DNA of 64,000 nucleotides from Cytobacillus sp. NJ13 (GCA_030348385.1 JAUCFP010000006.1:2170001-2234000); one strand, 5' to 3'. Shown: positions 9,408 to 18,033, counted from the stretch's first letter. Notes: generated by a model not told the origin, from the sequence alone. Translations and numbers: made by a program.

Positions 9408-9962
9408 TTAGAATGACGCATCCATTTCATCAAGCGGCCAATAGCGCAGGTTTACTTTTCCTACAACCTGGCCGGCTGAAATAAATCCAAAATGCCGGCT
9501 GTCCCAGCTTCCGAGGCGATTATCTCCCATAACAAATAGTTTTCCATCCGGAACCGTTTCGGTGCCCGTCATCTCCAAGAGTGTGAAATCACCTGTCAGT
9601 TTGCCTCCTAATGTTTCTTTCCGGTATTTCTCCAAGTAAGGCTCATCCACTTTTTTGCCATTTATAAATAGTTCATCATTGCGGTATTCGATTTCATCCC
9701 CTGGCATCCCTATAATTCTTTTTACAAAATCCTCTTCATCATTATGATGAAAGACAATTACATCAAAGCGCTCTAAATCGCTGACCTGATAGCCGATTTT
9801 ATTGACAATCAGCTTATTTCCATCCTGAAGGGTGGGCATCATGGATTCACCTTCCACAACATAATTAGAGAAGAAAAAAGTCCGTATAAAAGCAAAGATA
9901 ATGATGCCAATTGCAAAAGCCTTCAGCCATTCCGCTCCCTCTTTTCTCAATCCTTCCTTCAC
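9408..9962 (-). CDS. sipV: Signal peptidase I (SipV-like)
   Basis: A 184-aa type I signal peptidase, membrane-anchored by one N-terminal segment (about residues 12-32). It cleaves signal peptides from exported proteins on the outer face. Catalytic Ser40 lies in GESMMPTL and catalytic Lys81 in DFVKRIIGMPGD; the conserved GDNR box follows. The GTG start at 9962 lies 7 nt after GGGGAG. The neighbour upstream is a TVP38/YhjE-type protein, as in the B. subtilis yhjE-sipV pair, which supports the SipV name by synteny. B. subtilis carries several Sip paralogues, so the exact paralogue is inferred. Confidence 0.93.
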   Translation of the reverse strand: MKEGLRKEGAEWLKAFAIGIIIFAFIRTFFFSNYVVEGESMMPTLQDGNKLIVNKIGYQVSDLERFDVIVFHHNDEEDFVKRIIGMPGDEIEYRNDELFINGKKVDEPYLEKYRKETLGGKLTGDFTLLEMTGTETVPDGKLFVMGDNRLGSWDSRHFGFISAGQVVGKVNLRYWPLDEMDASF

Positions 9963-9988
9963 ATTTCATCTCCCCAATACTTATGCAT

Positions 9989-10612
9989 TCAATGCTTTTT
10001 ATTCCCGGGATCTTTTTCTACGCTCATATTCATCTTTATTTCAATGATTTTGCCGACATACCAAAGAATGAAAATGACCAATGCAACAATGGCTGTCCGA
10101 ATTGGCTGTGTTACTAATGATTTGATATCATATCCGACAAAGCTTATTGTAAAAATCATCACTATTTTGCCACTCAGGACTGCCAGCATGTATTGAGCAA
10201 TGCTGATATTTGAAAGCCCCGCGACAATATTTACAACTGCCGAAGGAGTAAACGGAAAACAGAGCAGGATGAACAATGGCCCAAACCCATGCTTTTCCAC
10301 CCATTTCATAAGCTTCTGTACCTGCTTATGCTTCTTCAAAAAACGGAGTAATCGTTTTTGGCCATACTTCCTGACCAGCAGGAAAACGAGCAGCGCTCCT
10401 GCCACCGCGCCGAGCCAGGAGTATAAGAAACCCAGCCAGAGACCAAATGCACTCGCATTTGCCATAACAAACAAAACCAGGGGCAGAAAAGGCAAAAATG
10501 CTTCTAGCATTGGAAGCAGAATACCGGGAAGCGGCCCAAATGAACGATATTCCCGAATTAAATCCATTATATGATCCAATGTAAACCAATCTTTGAACAG
10601 TTCAAAATCCAT
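9989..10612 (-). CDS. TVP38/TMEM64 family membrane protein (YhjE-like)
   Basis: A 207-aa polytopic membrane protein of the DedA-like SNARE-associated (TVP38/TMEM64, VTT domain) family. The VTT core is seen as RKYGQKRLLRFLKKHKQVQKL, then GFGPLFILLCFPFTPSAVVNIVAGLS, with about 5-6 hydrophobic segments. Family members are linked to lipid scrambling or membrane homeostasis; the substrate here is not predictable. The ATG at 10612 follows AAGGAGAT by 5 nt. It ends 27 nt before sipV, so the two are probably cotranscribed. Confidence 0.88.
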   Translation of the reverse strand: MDFELFKDWFTLDHIMDLIREYRSFGPLPGILLPMLEAFLPFLPLVLFVMANASAFGLWLGFLYSWLGAVAGALLVFLLVRKYGQKRLLRFLKKHKQVQKLMKWVEKHGFGPLFILLCFPFTPSAVVNIVAGLSNISIAQYMLAVLSGKIVMIFTISFVGYDIKSLVTQPIRTAIVALVIFILWYVGKIIEIKMNMSVEKDPGNKKH

Positions 10613-10663
10613 TTAGTATCTCCTTGTCCAATATGCAGCAAAGTCCTATTCGTTTGATTTCAC

Positions 10664-10702
10664 AAAAGGGAAGTTTCCCCTAGTTTTACCACTTCCCCTT
10701 TT
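10664..10702 (-). terminator. Possible terminator downstream of the LCP gene
   Basis: AAAAGGGAAGT (10664-10674) can pair with ACTTCCCCTTTT (10691-10702) with one bulged base and a 16-nt loop. It lies downstream of the LCP gene on the minus strand. Confidence 0.4.
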
Positions 10703-10742
10703 ATTGTACACCTAATCCGCCAAAAACAGTGTTTCTAACTTT

Positions 10743-11678
10743 TTATTTCGAAAGAAACTCATGGATTGCCGCTTTGTTCGCCTCTTTATCTATTCCTAAA
10801 ACAGCAGCACCATTAATTCTCTGGTTTTCAAATGTTCCATCAACAGGAACACGAAGAGTCTCTACATTCCTGTTATCCTTAGATAAGAAATCTTTCCCAA
10901 TATACAGAATATCGCCCGTATTCATATTCGTATTTACAAAAGGAGTTACCACCCCGATGAGTTTTGGAAGCTTTGTAATGGTCTGAAGGCTTGTAAACTG
11001 GCTTGCTACTTCTTTCATTACCTTCTGCTGGCGTTCTACTCTCCCAAAATCCCCTACCGCATCCTGCCTGAATCTGACATACCCAAGGAGATGCTCTCCA
11101 TCAAGACGCTGCAGGCCCGGTTCCAAAGTAACACCGATATTGGCAGACATTCTTTTTTCCACATCAATTTCTACCCCTCTTGGAAAAGCTTCATCGATTA
11201 AATGAACAAAGCCTTCGAAATCAACAATTGAGTAATATTTTATATCTATATCAAAGTTTTCCTTAATCGTCTGCCTTAATAACTCTGGCCCGCCATAAGC
11301 AAGAGCTGAATTTATTCTGTTTTGTCCATGGCCCGGTATGTCCACGTACATATCTCTCATAAAGGAAATAAGTTTATATGTGCCCTTCTCAGGATGATAT
11401 TGGGCAACCATAATTGTATCTGCCCTTGATTTCTCCTCTCCCCTTGCATCACTTCCAAGGATCAGGATATTCGTTCCTCCATATTTATCTTTTTCACCAT
11501 TAAATTCAAATTCTTCTGTCTGTATATTTGCCTCTCCCTCTGTCTGGGAAACGCCTTGCTTGAATTGGAAATACGAATAGCCAAGGGTTCCTGCAATCAG
11601 GAGAAACAGGACTAAGAGGACGGATTTCCATTTCCATTTACTTTTCTTTTTTTTCTTTTCATATCTATCTGATCTCAT
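10743..11678 (-). CDS. LytR-CpsA-Psr (LCP) family protein
   Basis: A 311-aa membrane-anchored LCP protein. LCP enzymes attach anionic polymers such as teichoic acids to peptidoglycan. A very basic N-terminus (EKKKKKSKWKWK) precedes one transmembrane segment (about residues 20-40). The extracytoplasmic LCP domain has NILILGSDARGEEKSRADT, FMRDMYVDIPGHG and GYVRFRQDAVGDFGRVERQQ, containing the Asp and Arg residues that bind the pyrophosphate-lipid substrate. The ATG at 11678 follows AAAGGAA; 15 upstream in-frame codons have no ribosome site. Which B. subtilis paralogue (TagT, TagU, TagV) it matches is not clear. Confidence 0.9.
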   Translation of the reverse strand: MRSDRYEKKKKKSKWKWKSVLLVLFLLIAGTLGYSYFQFKQGVSQTEGEANIQTEEFEFNGEKDKYGGTNILILGSDARGEEKSRADTIMVAQYHPEKGTYKLISFMRDMYVDIPGHGQNRINSALAYGGPELLRQTIKENFDIDIKYYSIVDFEGFVHLIDEAFPRGVEIDVEKRMSANIGVTLEPGLQRLDGEHLLGYVRFRQDAVGDFGRVERQQKVMKEVASQFTSLQTITKLPKLIGVVTPFVNTNMNTGDILYIGKDFLSKDNRNVETLRVPVDGTFENQRINGAAVLGIDKEANKAAIHEFLSK

Positions 11679-11921
11679 AAAAATAATTCCTTTCTTTGCA
11701 GTAAAATTATGATTCTGCGGCACAGGTATGAAATACCTTCAAATATATGACTGCGGTTTCCATAAAAAAGTTTCGATATCACTGCTGGTATATCCTGTAT
11801 ACCCTTATATTTTGCAGATGAATTGGATTCGTTGCAATTTATTTTAAATATTTTCTGTATGCTGTATGAAAACTGATTTCATTGATATATCGGCGATTTT
11901 GATGTTACTTTACAGCTTTAT

Positions 11922-12053
11922 TAGAAAAGCGGAAGCGCCTTGCCCACCCCCGACAAGCACAAGTCGAGCCTCACTAAAAGGCGTCCTTTGCCTTTTGGGA
12001 GGATCGGCTTGTGACCTCGAGGGGGTAGGCGCTGGAGCTAAACAGCTCTCGAA
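11922..12053 (+). repeat. Dispersed hairpin repeat, copy B (long form)
   Basis: Starts TAGAAAAGCGGAAGCGCCTT, with outer arms AGCGCC and ACCCCC pairing with GGGGGT and GGCGCT near 12020-12032. It holds a nested internal insert where AAAAGGC pairs with GCCTTTT and CACAAG with CTTGTG. The end reads GGAGCTAAACAGCTCTCGAA. The same insert recurs in the copy at 35214. Confidence 0.8.
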
Positions 12054-12081
12054 GTACAAAGATATAAATTTTGATATTATC

Positions 12082-12112
12082 AAAAAACCGCAAACCCGAA
12101 GGCCTGCGGTAA
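12082..12112 (-). terminator. Terminator of the S9 peptidase gene
   Basis: ACCGCA (12087-12092) pairs with TGCGGT (12105-12110), and the minus-strand product ends in a run of six T. It lies just beyond the S9 peptidase stop codon. Confidence 0.7.
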
Positions 12113-12117
12113 CTTTT

Positions 12118-14103
12118 TTATAGATATTCATCAAACCAGCCGGCAATGTAATTCAGACGGCTGATTCTTAAATTCGGTTTTCCGCTTCTGGAAAGCTCAT
12201 GGTTGGCTTCAGGGAACCGCACAAATTTTGCTGTTCTCTTCCGATGCTTTAAGGCAATGAATAATTGCTCTGCCTGCTCAATTGGACAGCGATAATCTTT
12301 TTCGCTGTGCAGAATCAGCAGGGGTGTATTCATATCATTCACATAAGCAAGCGGCGAATGTTTCCAAAGCTTTACTACATCATTCAAATCACTCTTGATT
12401 TGCCAATCAGTAAAATAGTAGCCGATATCACTTACTCCATAAAAGCTGATCCAGTTGGAGATGGATCGCTGAGTGACTGCTGCCTTAAAGCGGCTGGTGT
12501 GTCCAATAATCCAGTTGGTCATAAAGCCGCCATAGCTTCCTCCCGTTACGCCAAGCCGGTCTTTATCAATAAAATCGAAGTTTTCCAGCGCGTAATCGAC
12601 TGCATCCATAATATCTTCATAATCCTTGCCACCGTAATCTCCTCTTACAGCGTCTACAAAATGCTGGCCATATCCATGGCTTCCCCGTGGATTGATAAAT
12701 AAGACCGCATAGCCTTTTGCTGCGAGACATTGAAATTCGTGGAAATAAGAATTGGCATACATGGCATGAGGCCCGCCATGGATTTCGAGCACAAGCGGTG
12801 CTTTTTCGCTATCTTTCAGATGGACTGGTTTCATGATCCAGCCATGCAGGTCCCAATTATCCGAAGATTTAAACTGAATTGGCTCAGCATCTGCCAGTTC
12901 AACTCCGTTCATGAACTCTTCATTCACTTTTGTGAGCTGTTTTAATTCCCCTGAAGGGACATCAAGCAAAAATAAATCCCCTGGATTTGAGGGCTTGCTA
13001 ATGGCTACAACAGCTTTATTGATACTTCCTCCTGTTGTCAATCCATATACATGCTGCTGATCCAGCAGCGCAGGATATAATTCCCCATCTAAAGAGCCAT
13101 AATAAACAACTGTATTGCCATGATCAGTTGCCAGGAAATAAAAGCTTCTGCTGTCCTCTGCCCAAAGAATTCCCGGTGTTACTGCACCCTGCTGGAAATC
13201 CCCGATGGCATAATCACCAGCCAATATATCTGATTCTGCAGTCAGGCACTGCAGATTTCCAAATTCGAGATTATACACCCAGACCTTTGTATGCGTAGCA
13301 TTTTCGTATTCCCTTTCATGCCCGAACAATCCTATGTATTTTCCATCCGGCGACCATGTGGCGCTTCCAAAATAACCTTTTCCATTTGTGACCCTTTTCA
13401 TGTCTTTTGTTTCAACATGGATGATATACACATCGCTTAGAAAAGAGAAATCTTTGTCTTCACTTAAATCTGCCGTAACAGCAATCCATTTTCCATCAGG
13501 TGACCAGTCCTGCAATTGGTAGTCATGTTCTCCGGATGTCAGCTGTTCCATACCGCCAGTTTCAATATCTATTAATGCAACCTGGCTGTACCTTCCGCCC
13601 CAAAAACCCTGGGCGTCTGATTTATGCTTCATTTTTTCAATTTCAAGCGGAACGGGCTTGTCTTCCTGTTTTTCCTGATTTTCCTTTGTTTCTGCATCTT
13701 CACCAGGTTTTATTGAAAGATTGAAAACAATCTTCTTCCCATCAGGTGACCAAACAGGATTTGAAGCGCCATTTGCACAGTGTGTCAGCTGTCTGGCTTC
13801 TCCGCCTGCTTTGCTCATCACATAAATCTGTGATTTTCCGTCTCTGTCGGATACAAATGCGATTGACTCCCCATCAGGAGACCAGCGGGGTGAATGATTA
13901 CGGTGCTTGCCGTAAGTCCACTGAACCGGCATATTGCTTTCAATTGTATTTAAGTAAAAAATATTTGAACTATATGTATTTTCCTCATCAAGCATTCTGG
14001 TCTCAATAAAAGCTAAGTCATTTCCATTCAAGGATAGCTGCGGATCAGCTACAGATTTTAACTGATAAAGGTCTTCCGGTTTAATTGTTCTTTTTTGCGT
14101 CAT
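12118..14103 (-). CDS. S9 family prolyl oligopeptidase / acylaminoacyl-peptidase
   Basis: A 661-aa serine peptidase of family S9C. The N-terminal half is a beta-propeller with repeated WSPDGK motifs (PD40 blades). The C-terminal half is an alpha/beta hydrolase with Ser523 in GGSYGGF, Asp603 in SEKDYRCP and His635 in PEANHE. No signal peptide is present, so it is cytosolic and probably trims short or N-acylated peptides. B. subtilis YuxL is a protein of this type. The ATG at 14103 lies 9 nt after AGGAAGG; 22 upstream in-frame codons, including an ATG at 14112, sit too close to that site. Single gene with its own terminator. Confidence 0.92.
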   Translation of the reverse strand: MTQKRTIKPEDLYQLKSVADPQLSLNGNDLAFIETRMLDEENTYSSNIFYLNTIESNMPVQWTYGKHRNHSPRWSPDGESIAFVSDRDGKSQIYVMSKAGGEARQLTHCANGASNPVWSPDGKKIVFNLSIKPGEDAETKENQEKQEDKPVPLEIEKMKHKSDAQGFWGGRYSQVALIDIETGGMEQLTSGEHDYQLQDWSPDGKWIAVTADLSEDKDFSFLSDVYIIHVETKDMKRVTNGKGYFGSATWSPDGKYIGLFGHEREYENATHTKVWVYNLEFGNLQCLTAESDILAGDYAIGDFQQGAVTPGILWAEDSRSFYFLATDHGNTVVYYGSLDGELYPALLDQQHVYGLTTGGSINKAVVAISKPSNPGDLFLLDVPSGELKQLTKVNEEFMNGVELADAEPIQFKSSDNWDLHGWIMKPVHLKDSEKAPLVLEIHGGPHAMYANSYFHEFQCLAAKGYAVLFINPRGSHGYGQHFVDAVRGDYGGKDYEDIMDAVDYALENFDFIDKDRLGVTGGSYGGFMTNWIIGHTSRFKAAVTQRSISNWISFYGVSDIGYYFTDWQIKSDLNDVVKLWKHSPLAYVNDMNTPLLILHSEKDYRCPIEQAEQLFIALKHRKRTAKFVRFPEANHELSRSGKPNLRISRLNYIAGWFDEYL

Positions 14104-14279
14104 TGATTCCATCCTTCCTAACTGTGCTGCTCTACTTATTTCGACATCAGAAATAAAATCCCTTCTCAATAAGCTGCTGGCTGAAACTTTTTTTAATTAT
14201 TGGAAATGATGAAACATAACAGCGTTTCGACAAATATAGGCTCTTGCAAGAAAAAACATTCCTTTGTAAAATTAAATAA

Positions 14280-14313
14280 GAACACTTGTTCTGTAATACT
14301 AACAGGATACTAT
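14280..14313 (+). promoter_or_regulatory. Candidate promoter with a LexA-like GAAC-N4-GTTC box
   Basis: TTGTTC (14286-14291), 16 bp, then TACTAT (14308-14313) is a plausible sigma-A promoter for the gene at 14336. GAACACTTGTTC (14280-14291) overlaps the -35 element. It has the GAAC-N4-GTTC core of the Gram-positive SOS box but lacks the preferred outer C and G. Confidence 0.35.
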
Positions 14314-14335
14314 TGATTAAGGGAGCAGAAAGAAT

Positions 14336-14725
14336 ATGACCAGAATTCCTGAGGAAGACCGTAATATCATGGAGCAGGCTATTTATTTGCCAATGGTGCT
14401 AACCATTTTAAATCGGGACTCCATCGTCATTAATAAAAGCCCGTTTAAACTAAAACAGCCTTATCTTGATTTGGTTGAAGAAACAATGAAGGTCATTCAA
14501 AGTGAACTTTCTGAGGTAAAACGCTATATGAATAAACACCAGCTAAAGGTACAGGAAATAAAGAGAGATGAGGCATTTACTATGTTCATGTTCCTTTACA
14601 AAGGATATGAGGAGCACCATAATTACTTTAACCCCCGCATCCGCAATAAAGTCCAGGAGCTGATGACATATTATCTTATTAAAAAACCTATGCCTGGGCC
14701 AGGAAAAAACCTGAAGGCAAATTAA
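14336..14725 (+). CDS. Hypothetical protein, YhjD-like
   Basis: A 129-aa soluble, mostly helical protein starting MTRIPEEDRNIMEQA. I see no catalytic motif. The central part (EETMKVIQSELSEVKRYM) looks coiled-coil. By position, next to comK and near sipV/yhjE, and by its N-terminus, it resembles B. subtilis YhjD, a protein of unknown function; this match is from memory and synteny only. The ATG at 14336 lies 9 nt after GGGAGC. It is transcribed away from the S9 peptidase gene and is followed by a hairpin shared with comK. Confidence 0.82.
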   Translation: MTRIPEEDRNIMEQAIYLPMVLTILNRDSIVINKSPFKLKQPYLDLVEETMKVIQSELSEVKRYMNKHQLKVQEIKRDEAFTMFMFLYKGYEEHHNYFNPRIRNKVQELMTYYLIKKPMPGPGKNLKAN

Positions 14726-14778
14726 TATTTGTAATAGGAAAAGCCTGCAGCTAATAAGGTAATATACACACGGAAAAC

Positions 14779-14804
14779 AGAAGCATGAAATTCCGCATGC
14801 TTCT
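14779..14804. terminator. Hairpin terminator between the 129-aa gene and comK
   Basis: AGAAGCATG (14779-14787) pairs with CATGCTTCT (14796-14804). On the minus strand it is followed by GTTTTCC, so it fits comK; it may also serve the plus-strand gene. Confidence 0.6.
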
Positions 14805-14823
14805 TAGTTATCCTTTCCCTTCT

Positions 14824-15378
14824 CTATTGGTAGGCTCCAGTTCTCTCCGAAGCATTCATTATTTTGGAACCATTCACAAAGTACAGTGCTTTTCTCTCTG
14901 AATCTTCTATCCTTCTTATCAATGTCGTTTTTAGTAAAGCTGTTCTGAGCACCTGATTATTAAGAGTAGTATAAGATACTGGAATGATGAAGCTTTGCTT
15001 ATTCTTAAAAACCACTTGAGTATGTGCGTTTTCCGCTCGCTTGAAATAATTGATGTGATCCAATGCAATCCAGATACATTCAGGATTGTTTGGAGAGGCC
15101 GTCGGGAAAAAATAAATGAAATTTGTGGGGTCGATCGTTATCGGAGCTTTATGGGTAATGCCGGTTAATTGGCGTGTCCCCTCTTTTCTGCCTTCATAGC
15201 TTGATCCAAAATATCTGCAGCTGCTTTTAATTATATCGACCGGCTTAAAAGGGGAAGTCACCTCATCATCAAGCTCCCAGATTTGTGAATAAACTTTTAG
15301 CCCATAAGAAAGGGGTTTGATAATCATTGTATTTGGATTGACTTCATACTCTTCGATCATTTGGGTATTATGGCTCAT
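14824..15378 (-). CDS. comK: Competence transcription factor ComK
   Basis: A 184-aa ComK, master regulator of DNA-uptake genes in Bacillus. ComK binds AT-boxes in the minor groove and activates its own gene. Recognisable conserved segments are SCRYFGSSYEGRKEGT, ITHKAPITIDPTNFIYFFPT and PVSYTTLNNQVLRTALL. Length is close to the 192 aa of B. subtilis ComK, with a slightly different C-terminal tail, the part that is degraded through MecA-ClpCP in B. subtilis. The ATG at 15378 lies 8 nt after AAAGGAGAT. The AT-rich upstream region is shared with a divergent IDEAL-domain gene. Confidence 0.93.
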   Translation of the reverse strand: MSHNTQMIEEYEVNPNTMIIKPLSYGLKVYSQIWELDDEVTSPFKPVDIIKSSCRYFGSSYEGRKEGTRQLTGITHKAPITIDPTNFIYFFPTASPNNPECIWIALDHINYFKRAENAHTQVVFKNKQSFIIPVSYTTLNNQVLRTALLKTTLIRRIEDSERKALYFVNGSKIMNASERTGAYQ

Positions 15379-15398
15379 ATGTTTTCATCTCCTTTTCT

Positions 15399-15418
15399 AT
15401 TCCGCTTCCGCTTTTCCA
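15399..15418 (-). repeat. Fragment of the dispersed hairpin repeat
   Basis: On the minus strand this reads GGAAAAGCGGAAGCGGAAT, matching the left terminus of the repeat family (AGAAAAGCGGAAGC). It lies directly upstream of the comK ribosome site. Only the terminus is present. Confidence 0.45.
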
Positions 15419-15523
15419 TATTAACACCAATTTATCTAAAAATTACTAATTTATTCAATAGTTTTTAAATTGTTCACAATTTCGACATTCTGAAAATATT
15501 TTCTAAAAATTTAAAAAACTCAG

Positions 15524-15552
15524 TTGAATATTCAGAGGCAATTCCATATAAT
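15524..15552 (+). promoter_or_regulatory. Sigma-A promoter of the IDEAL-domain gene
   Basis: TTGAAT (15524-15529), a 17-bp spacer and a perfect TATAAT (15547-15552) lie 25 bp before the start codon of the gene at 15578. Confidence 0.65.
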
Positions 15553-15577
15553 ATTAAAAAGCTCAGGAGTGATTTCC

Positions 15578-15814
15578 ATGAAGGAAAAATCATACACCGA
15601 ATTAATGAAAACCAGTGGGCTGAAACGGAAAAACCATAAGGATTCTTTTGTTCTTGATCTTTATATTGATATGCTTGTTTCCGAGATTCTGCTGAATACT
15701 GAAAAAGAAAAGCTGATGAAAAAAATAGACGCAGCCATTGATGAAGGAAATAAACCTTCATTTATGCATTTATCGAAGCAGTACAAAGAACTTTCCAAAC
15801 GTTTTGGCACTTAG
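15578..15814 (+). CDS. Small IDEAL-domain protein
   Basis: A 78-aa protein with a C-terminal IDEAL motif: KKIDAAIDEGNKP, then FMHLSKQYKEL. This short motif is found in UPF0302/YpiB-type and several small Bacillus proteins and is thought to mediate protein interaction; no biochemical role is established here. The N-terminal half is basic and helical. The ATG at 15578 follows AGGAGTG by 6 nt. It is divergent from comK and has a clear promoter and a strong terminator. Confidence 0.85.
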   Translation: MKEKSYTELMKTSGLKRKNHKDSFVLDLYIDMLVSEILLNTEKEKLMKKIDAAIDEGNKPSFMHLSKQYKELSKRFGT

Positions 15815-15827
15815 TATACTAGCTTGC

Positions 15828-15856
15828 CCCCGCCAATCAGCGGGGTATTTTATTTT
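15828..15856 (+). terminator. Rho-independent terminator after the IDEAL-domain gene
   Basis: CCCCGC (15828-15833) and GCGGGG (15840-15845) enclose a 6-nt loop and are followed by a T-rich tract. Confidence 0.85.
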
Positions 15857-15876
15857 AACAAGGCAGGAGAAAATTA

Positions 15877-16521
15877 ATGGACAGCAGGCATTTATTTTTA
15901 ATGGGCGGAAGCCCTCCATTCGGGCAAAGGCTTGGAAAAAAGTTTACAGAGCTGGCTTCCGGAGCGGCTGGCAAAATAGCTATACTCTTTTTGGAAAGGG
16001 AAGGCTGGGAAGGCTATATGAATAAGTATACTGCTGGCTTAACTCAAAATGGCGCAAGGAATTTCTGTTATCTGCCGCTTTCCCCTGCACCATCAGAATC
16101 TTTTCTTCAAGAATTGGGGTCCTGTTCCGGCATCATCATTGGAGGCGGTGAAACGGAAAAATACAGAAGTTTTATTGTGGATACTGAAGTGGGAGAATAC
16201 ATTGGCAAAATGTACATGAACGGTATTCCTGTAGCAGGTTTTTCGGCAGGTGCCCTAATCATCCCGGAGCATTGCATAATTCCCCCTATTGATACACCTG
16301 AAAAACAGCATCTCTTTCTGAAAGGTGTCGGTTTAATCAGGGATTGTGTCATAAGTGTCCATTTCATTAAATGGAATGAAGGGGAAAATTTAAAGAGGGC
16401 AGCCGGGAAAACCAATGCCAAGACTGGTTATGGAATTGATGATGATGCAGGCATTTATTTTTATAATGAAATACAGACTGATATTGAAGGCCGCATACAT
16501 ATTTATAAGAATGAAACGTAA
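15877..16521 (+). CDS. Peptidase S51 / type 1 glutamine amidotransferase-like protein
   Basis: A 214-aa member of the S51 family (dipeptidase E / cyanophycinase fold). The nucleophile elbow is Ser123 in AGFSAGALI. An N-terminal strand LFLMGGSPPF and a GGGETEKY loop (about residues 89-96) are also family features. Substrate is unknown; relatives cleave aspartyl dipeptides or cyanophycin. The ATG at 15877 follows GGCAGGAG by 8 nt. It is short of typical cyanophycinases and closer to dipeptidase-E-like proteins. Convergent with the M48 protease gene, with a terminator between. Confidence 0.85.
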   Translation: MDSRHLFLMGGSPPFGQRLGKKFTELASGAAGKIAILFLEREGWEGYMNKYTAGLTQNGARNFCYLPLSPAPSESFLQELGSCSGIIIGGGETEKYRSFIVDTEVGEYIGKMYMNGIPVAGFSAGALIIPEHCIIPPIDTPEKQHLFLKGVGLIRDCVISVHFIKWNEGENLKRAAGKTNAKTGYGIDDDAGIYFYNEIQTDIEGRIHIYKNET

Positions 16522-16551
16522 AAAAGCAAGCCGCATGGCCTGCTTTTCTCT
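16521..16551. terminator. Terminator between convergent S51 and M48 genes
   Basis: AAAAGCA-GCC pairs with GGC-TGCTTTT around a gcat loop, followed by TTTTCTC. One mismatch lies in the stem. Confidence 0.65.
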
Positions 16552-16566
16552 CATATTATTGTCAAA

Positions 16567-17859
16567 TCAGTCTGCCGCCTGCTTCCGTTCTTTTTGCCTC
16601 TGTTCCATTTCAAATTCTTCAAGCATGGAAATACGCTCCAGCATGGTTGGATGTCCATACCGGAATATTTTTACGAGAAGCGGCGGATTAACCTGGCTTA
16701 AACCGGCACGTGTCAGCTCCTGAAATGTTTCTATTGCTGCTTTTGAGTCCTTCGTCATTTCGATGGCATAATGGTCTGCCCTTGTTTCCTGATACCGTGA
16801 AACAAGATTGGATAAAGGGCTTGAAATAAAGAGCAGCATCGAAAGAATCATCAAAAACAGCGGCAGGGACCGAATATCATTTACCGCAGGAATTTTTAGC
16901 GCCCTTCCCCATTTATCGACTGCTTTCTCCATTAATTTGGCTGTCAAATAAAGTCCCAGCAGGGAAAGCAGCAGGTAACCGCCAATTCCGATGTATATAT
17001 GCTTTTCCACGTAGTGGGCCATTTCATGTGCCATAATAAACAGGATCTGATCTTCAGTTAATTTATTCAGTGTTGTATCCCAAAGAACAATTCTTGAATT
17101 TGATCCGATACCTGTCACATATGCATTCAGCGCATTCGTTTTCTCTGCCATATCGACTTCAAAGACATGTTCCGCCGGTATTTTAGCCTGACTGGCCAAA
17201 TCAAGAATTTTTGTTTCAAGTTCCTTGTTTTTCAAAGGATAGAAATCATTATACAAAGGGTCAATGACAACCGGCTGCAGGAACATCATAAATAAGGTAA
17301 ATGGAACAGACAATAGCCAGGCATAAAGCCACCATCTCTTCCTGCTCTTATTAATCAGCCAGTACAGTACAGACACAATGAGAACCATCATTCCATAATT
17401 AACCCAAAAATCAATGAGCTCATCTTTCATCCATCCGCTGAAGCTCTGAGTTGAAATATTATACGTTTTTGAAAGTGAAAAGCTGATATAGCTTAATGGC
17501 ATCGTGGCGATAAACGCGAAAAAAGAAAGCCAAATCAAATAGATCGCCGTTTGCAGGAATTTATAAGGCGCAGTCTGCTCAGCCCACTTCTTAAAAGCCT
17601 TCGATAAGCCAAATAAAAGAATGAATAAATAGAAAATCCACTCAAAAGGTGTAGAAATAAAAAACAGCAGGTTTCTTATTTTAGAATATTCCTCACTGAG
17701 CATCAGTTCCCTGCCGTTCAGGAAAGTTGCCGGATCTGCACGTGAGCCTTCATACTCAAACGGCAGACTGCTGTCAGCAAAATAGAATAAATACCAATAA
17801 AAAAATAAACCGTATACGAAAAAGGCCAGCGCCCCGTAAAAGCCTAATTTCCGCGCCAT
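16567..17859 (-). CDS. M48 family membrane metalloprotease (YhfN-like)
   Basis: A 430-aa polytopic zinc metalloprotease of the Ste24/CAAX-protease family. The zinc motif HEMAH is at residues 278-282 and the third ligand Glu lies in RYQETRADHYA near 360. About 6-7 transmembrane segments are visible. Such enzymes act in membrane-protein quality control or maturation. The size and position match B. subtilis YhfN, an M48 peptidase of unknown substrate. The ATG at 17859 follows AAGGGGGGAT. Single gene. Confidence 0.92.
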   Translation of the reverse strand: MARKLGFYGALAFFVYGLFFYWYLFYFADSSLPFEYEGSRADPATFLNGRELMLSEEYSKIRNLLFFISTPFEWIFYLFILLFGLSKAFKKWAEQTAPYKFLQTAIYLIWLSFFAFIATMPLSYISFSLSKTYNISTQSFSGWMKDELIDFWVNYGMMVLIVSVLYWLINKSRKRWWLYAWLLSVPFTLFMMFLQPVVIDPLYNDFYPLKNKELETKILDLASQAKIPAEHVFEVDMAEKTNALNAYVTGIGSNSRIVLWDTTLNKLTEDQILFIMAHEMAHYVEKHIYIGIGGYLLLSLLGLYLTAKLMEKAVDKWGRALKIPAVNDIRSLPLFLMILSMLLFISSPLSNLVSRYQETRADHYAIEMTKDSKAAIETFQELTRAGLSQVNPPLLVKIFRYGHPTMLERISMLEEFEMEQRQKERKQAAD

Positions 17860-17981
17860 CTGATCCCCCCTTATGGTACAACCTTTCTATATTTAGTTTA
17901 GTATAAAAATCTGTAATTAGAACTATTTTGGCGGGACAATCATTAATTAAAAGTTATAAGCCTATTCCAGCAGTTCTATTG

Positions 17982-18007
17982 AAAAAACCGGTTCTAGGAG
18001 GAACCGG
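17982..18007 (-). terminator. Terminator of azlCD
   Basis: CCGGTTC (17988-17994) pairs with GAACCGG (18001-18007); the minus-strand product continues into TTTTTTC. Confidence 0.8.
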
Positions 18008-18033
18008 CTAAAGAACATCAATAATAATCTTTT

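Noticed and set aside
15379..15577. K-box (two AAAA-N5-TTTT motifs) upstream of comK
   Set aside because: Only imperfect AT-boxes are present; in such AT-rich DNA they are not distinguishable from chance by eye.
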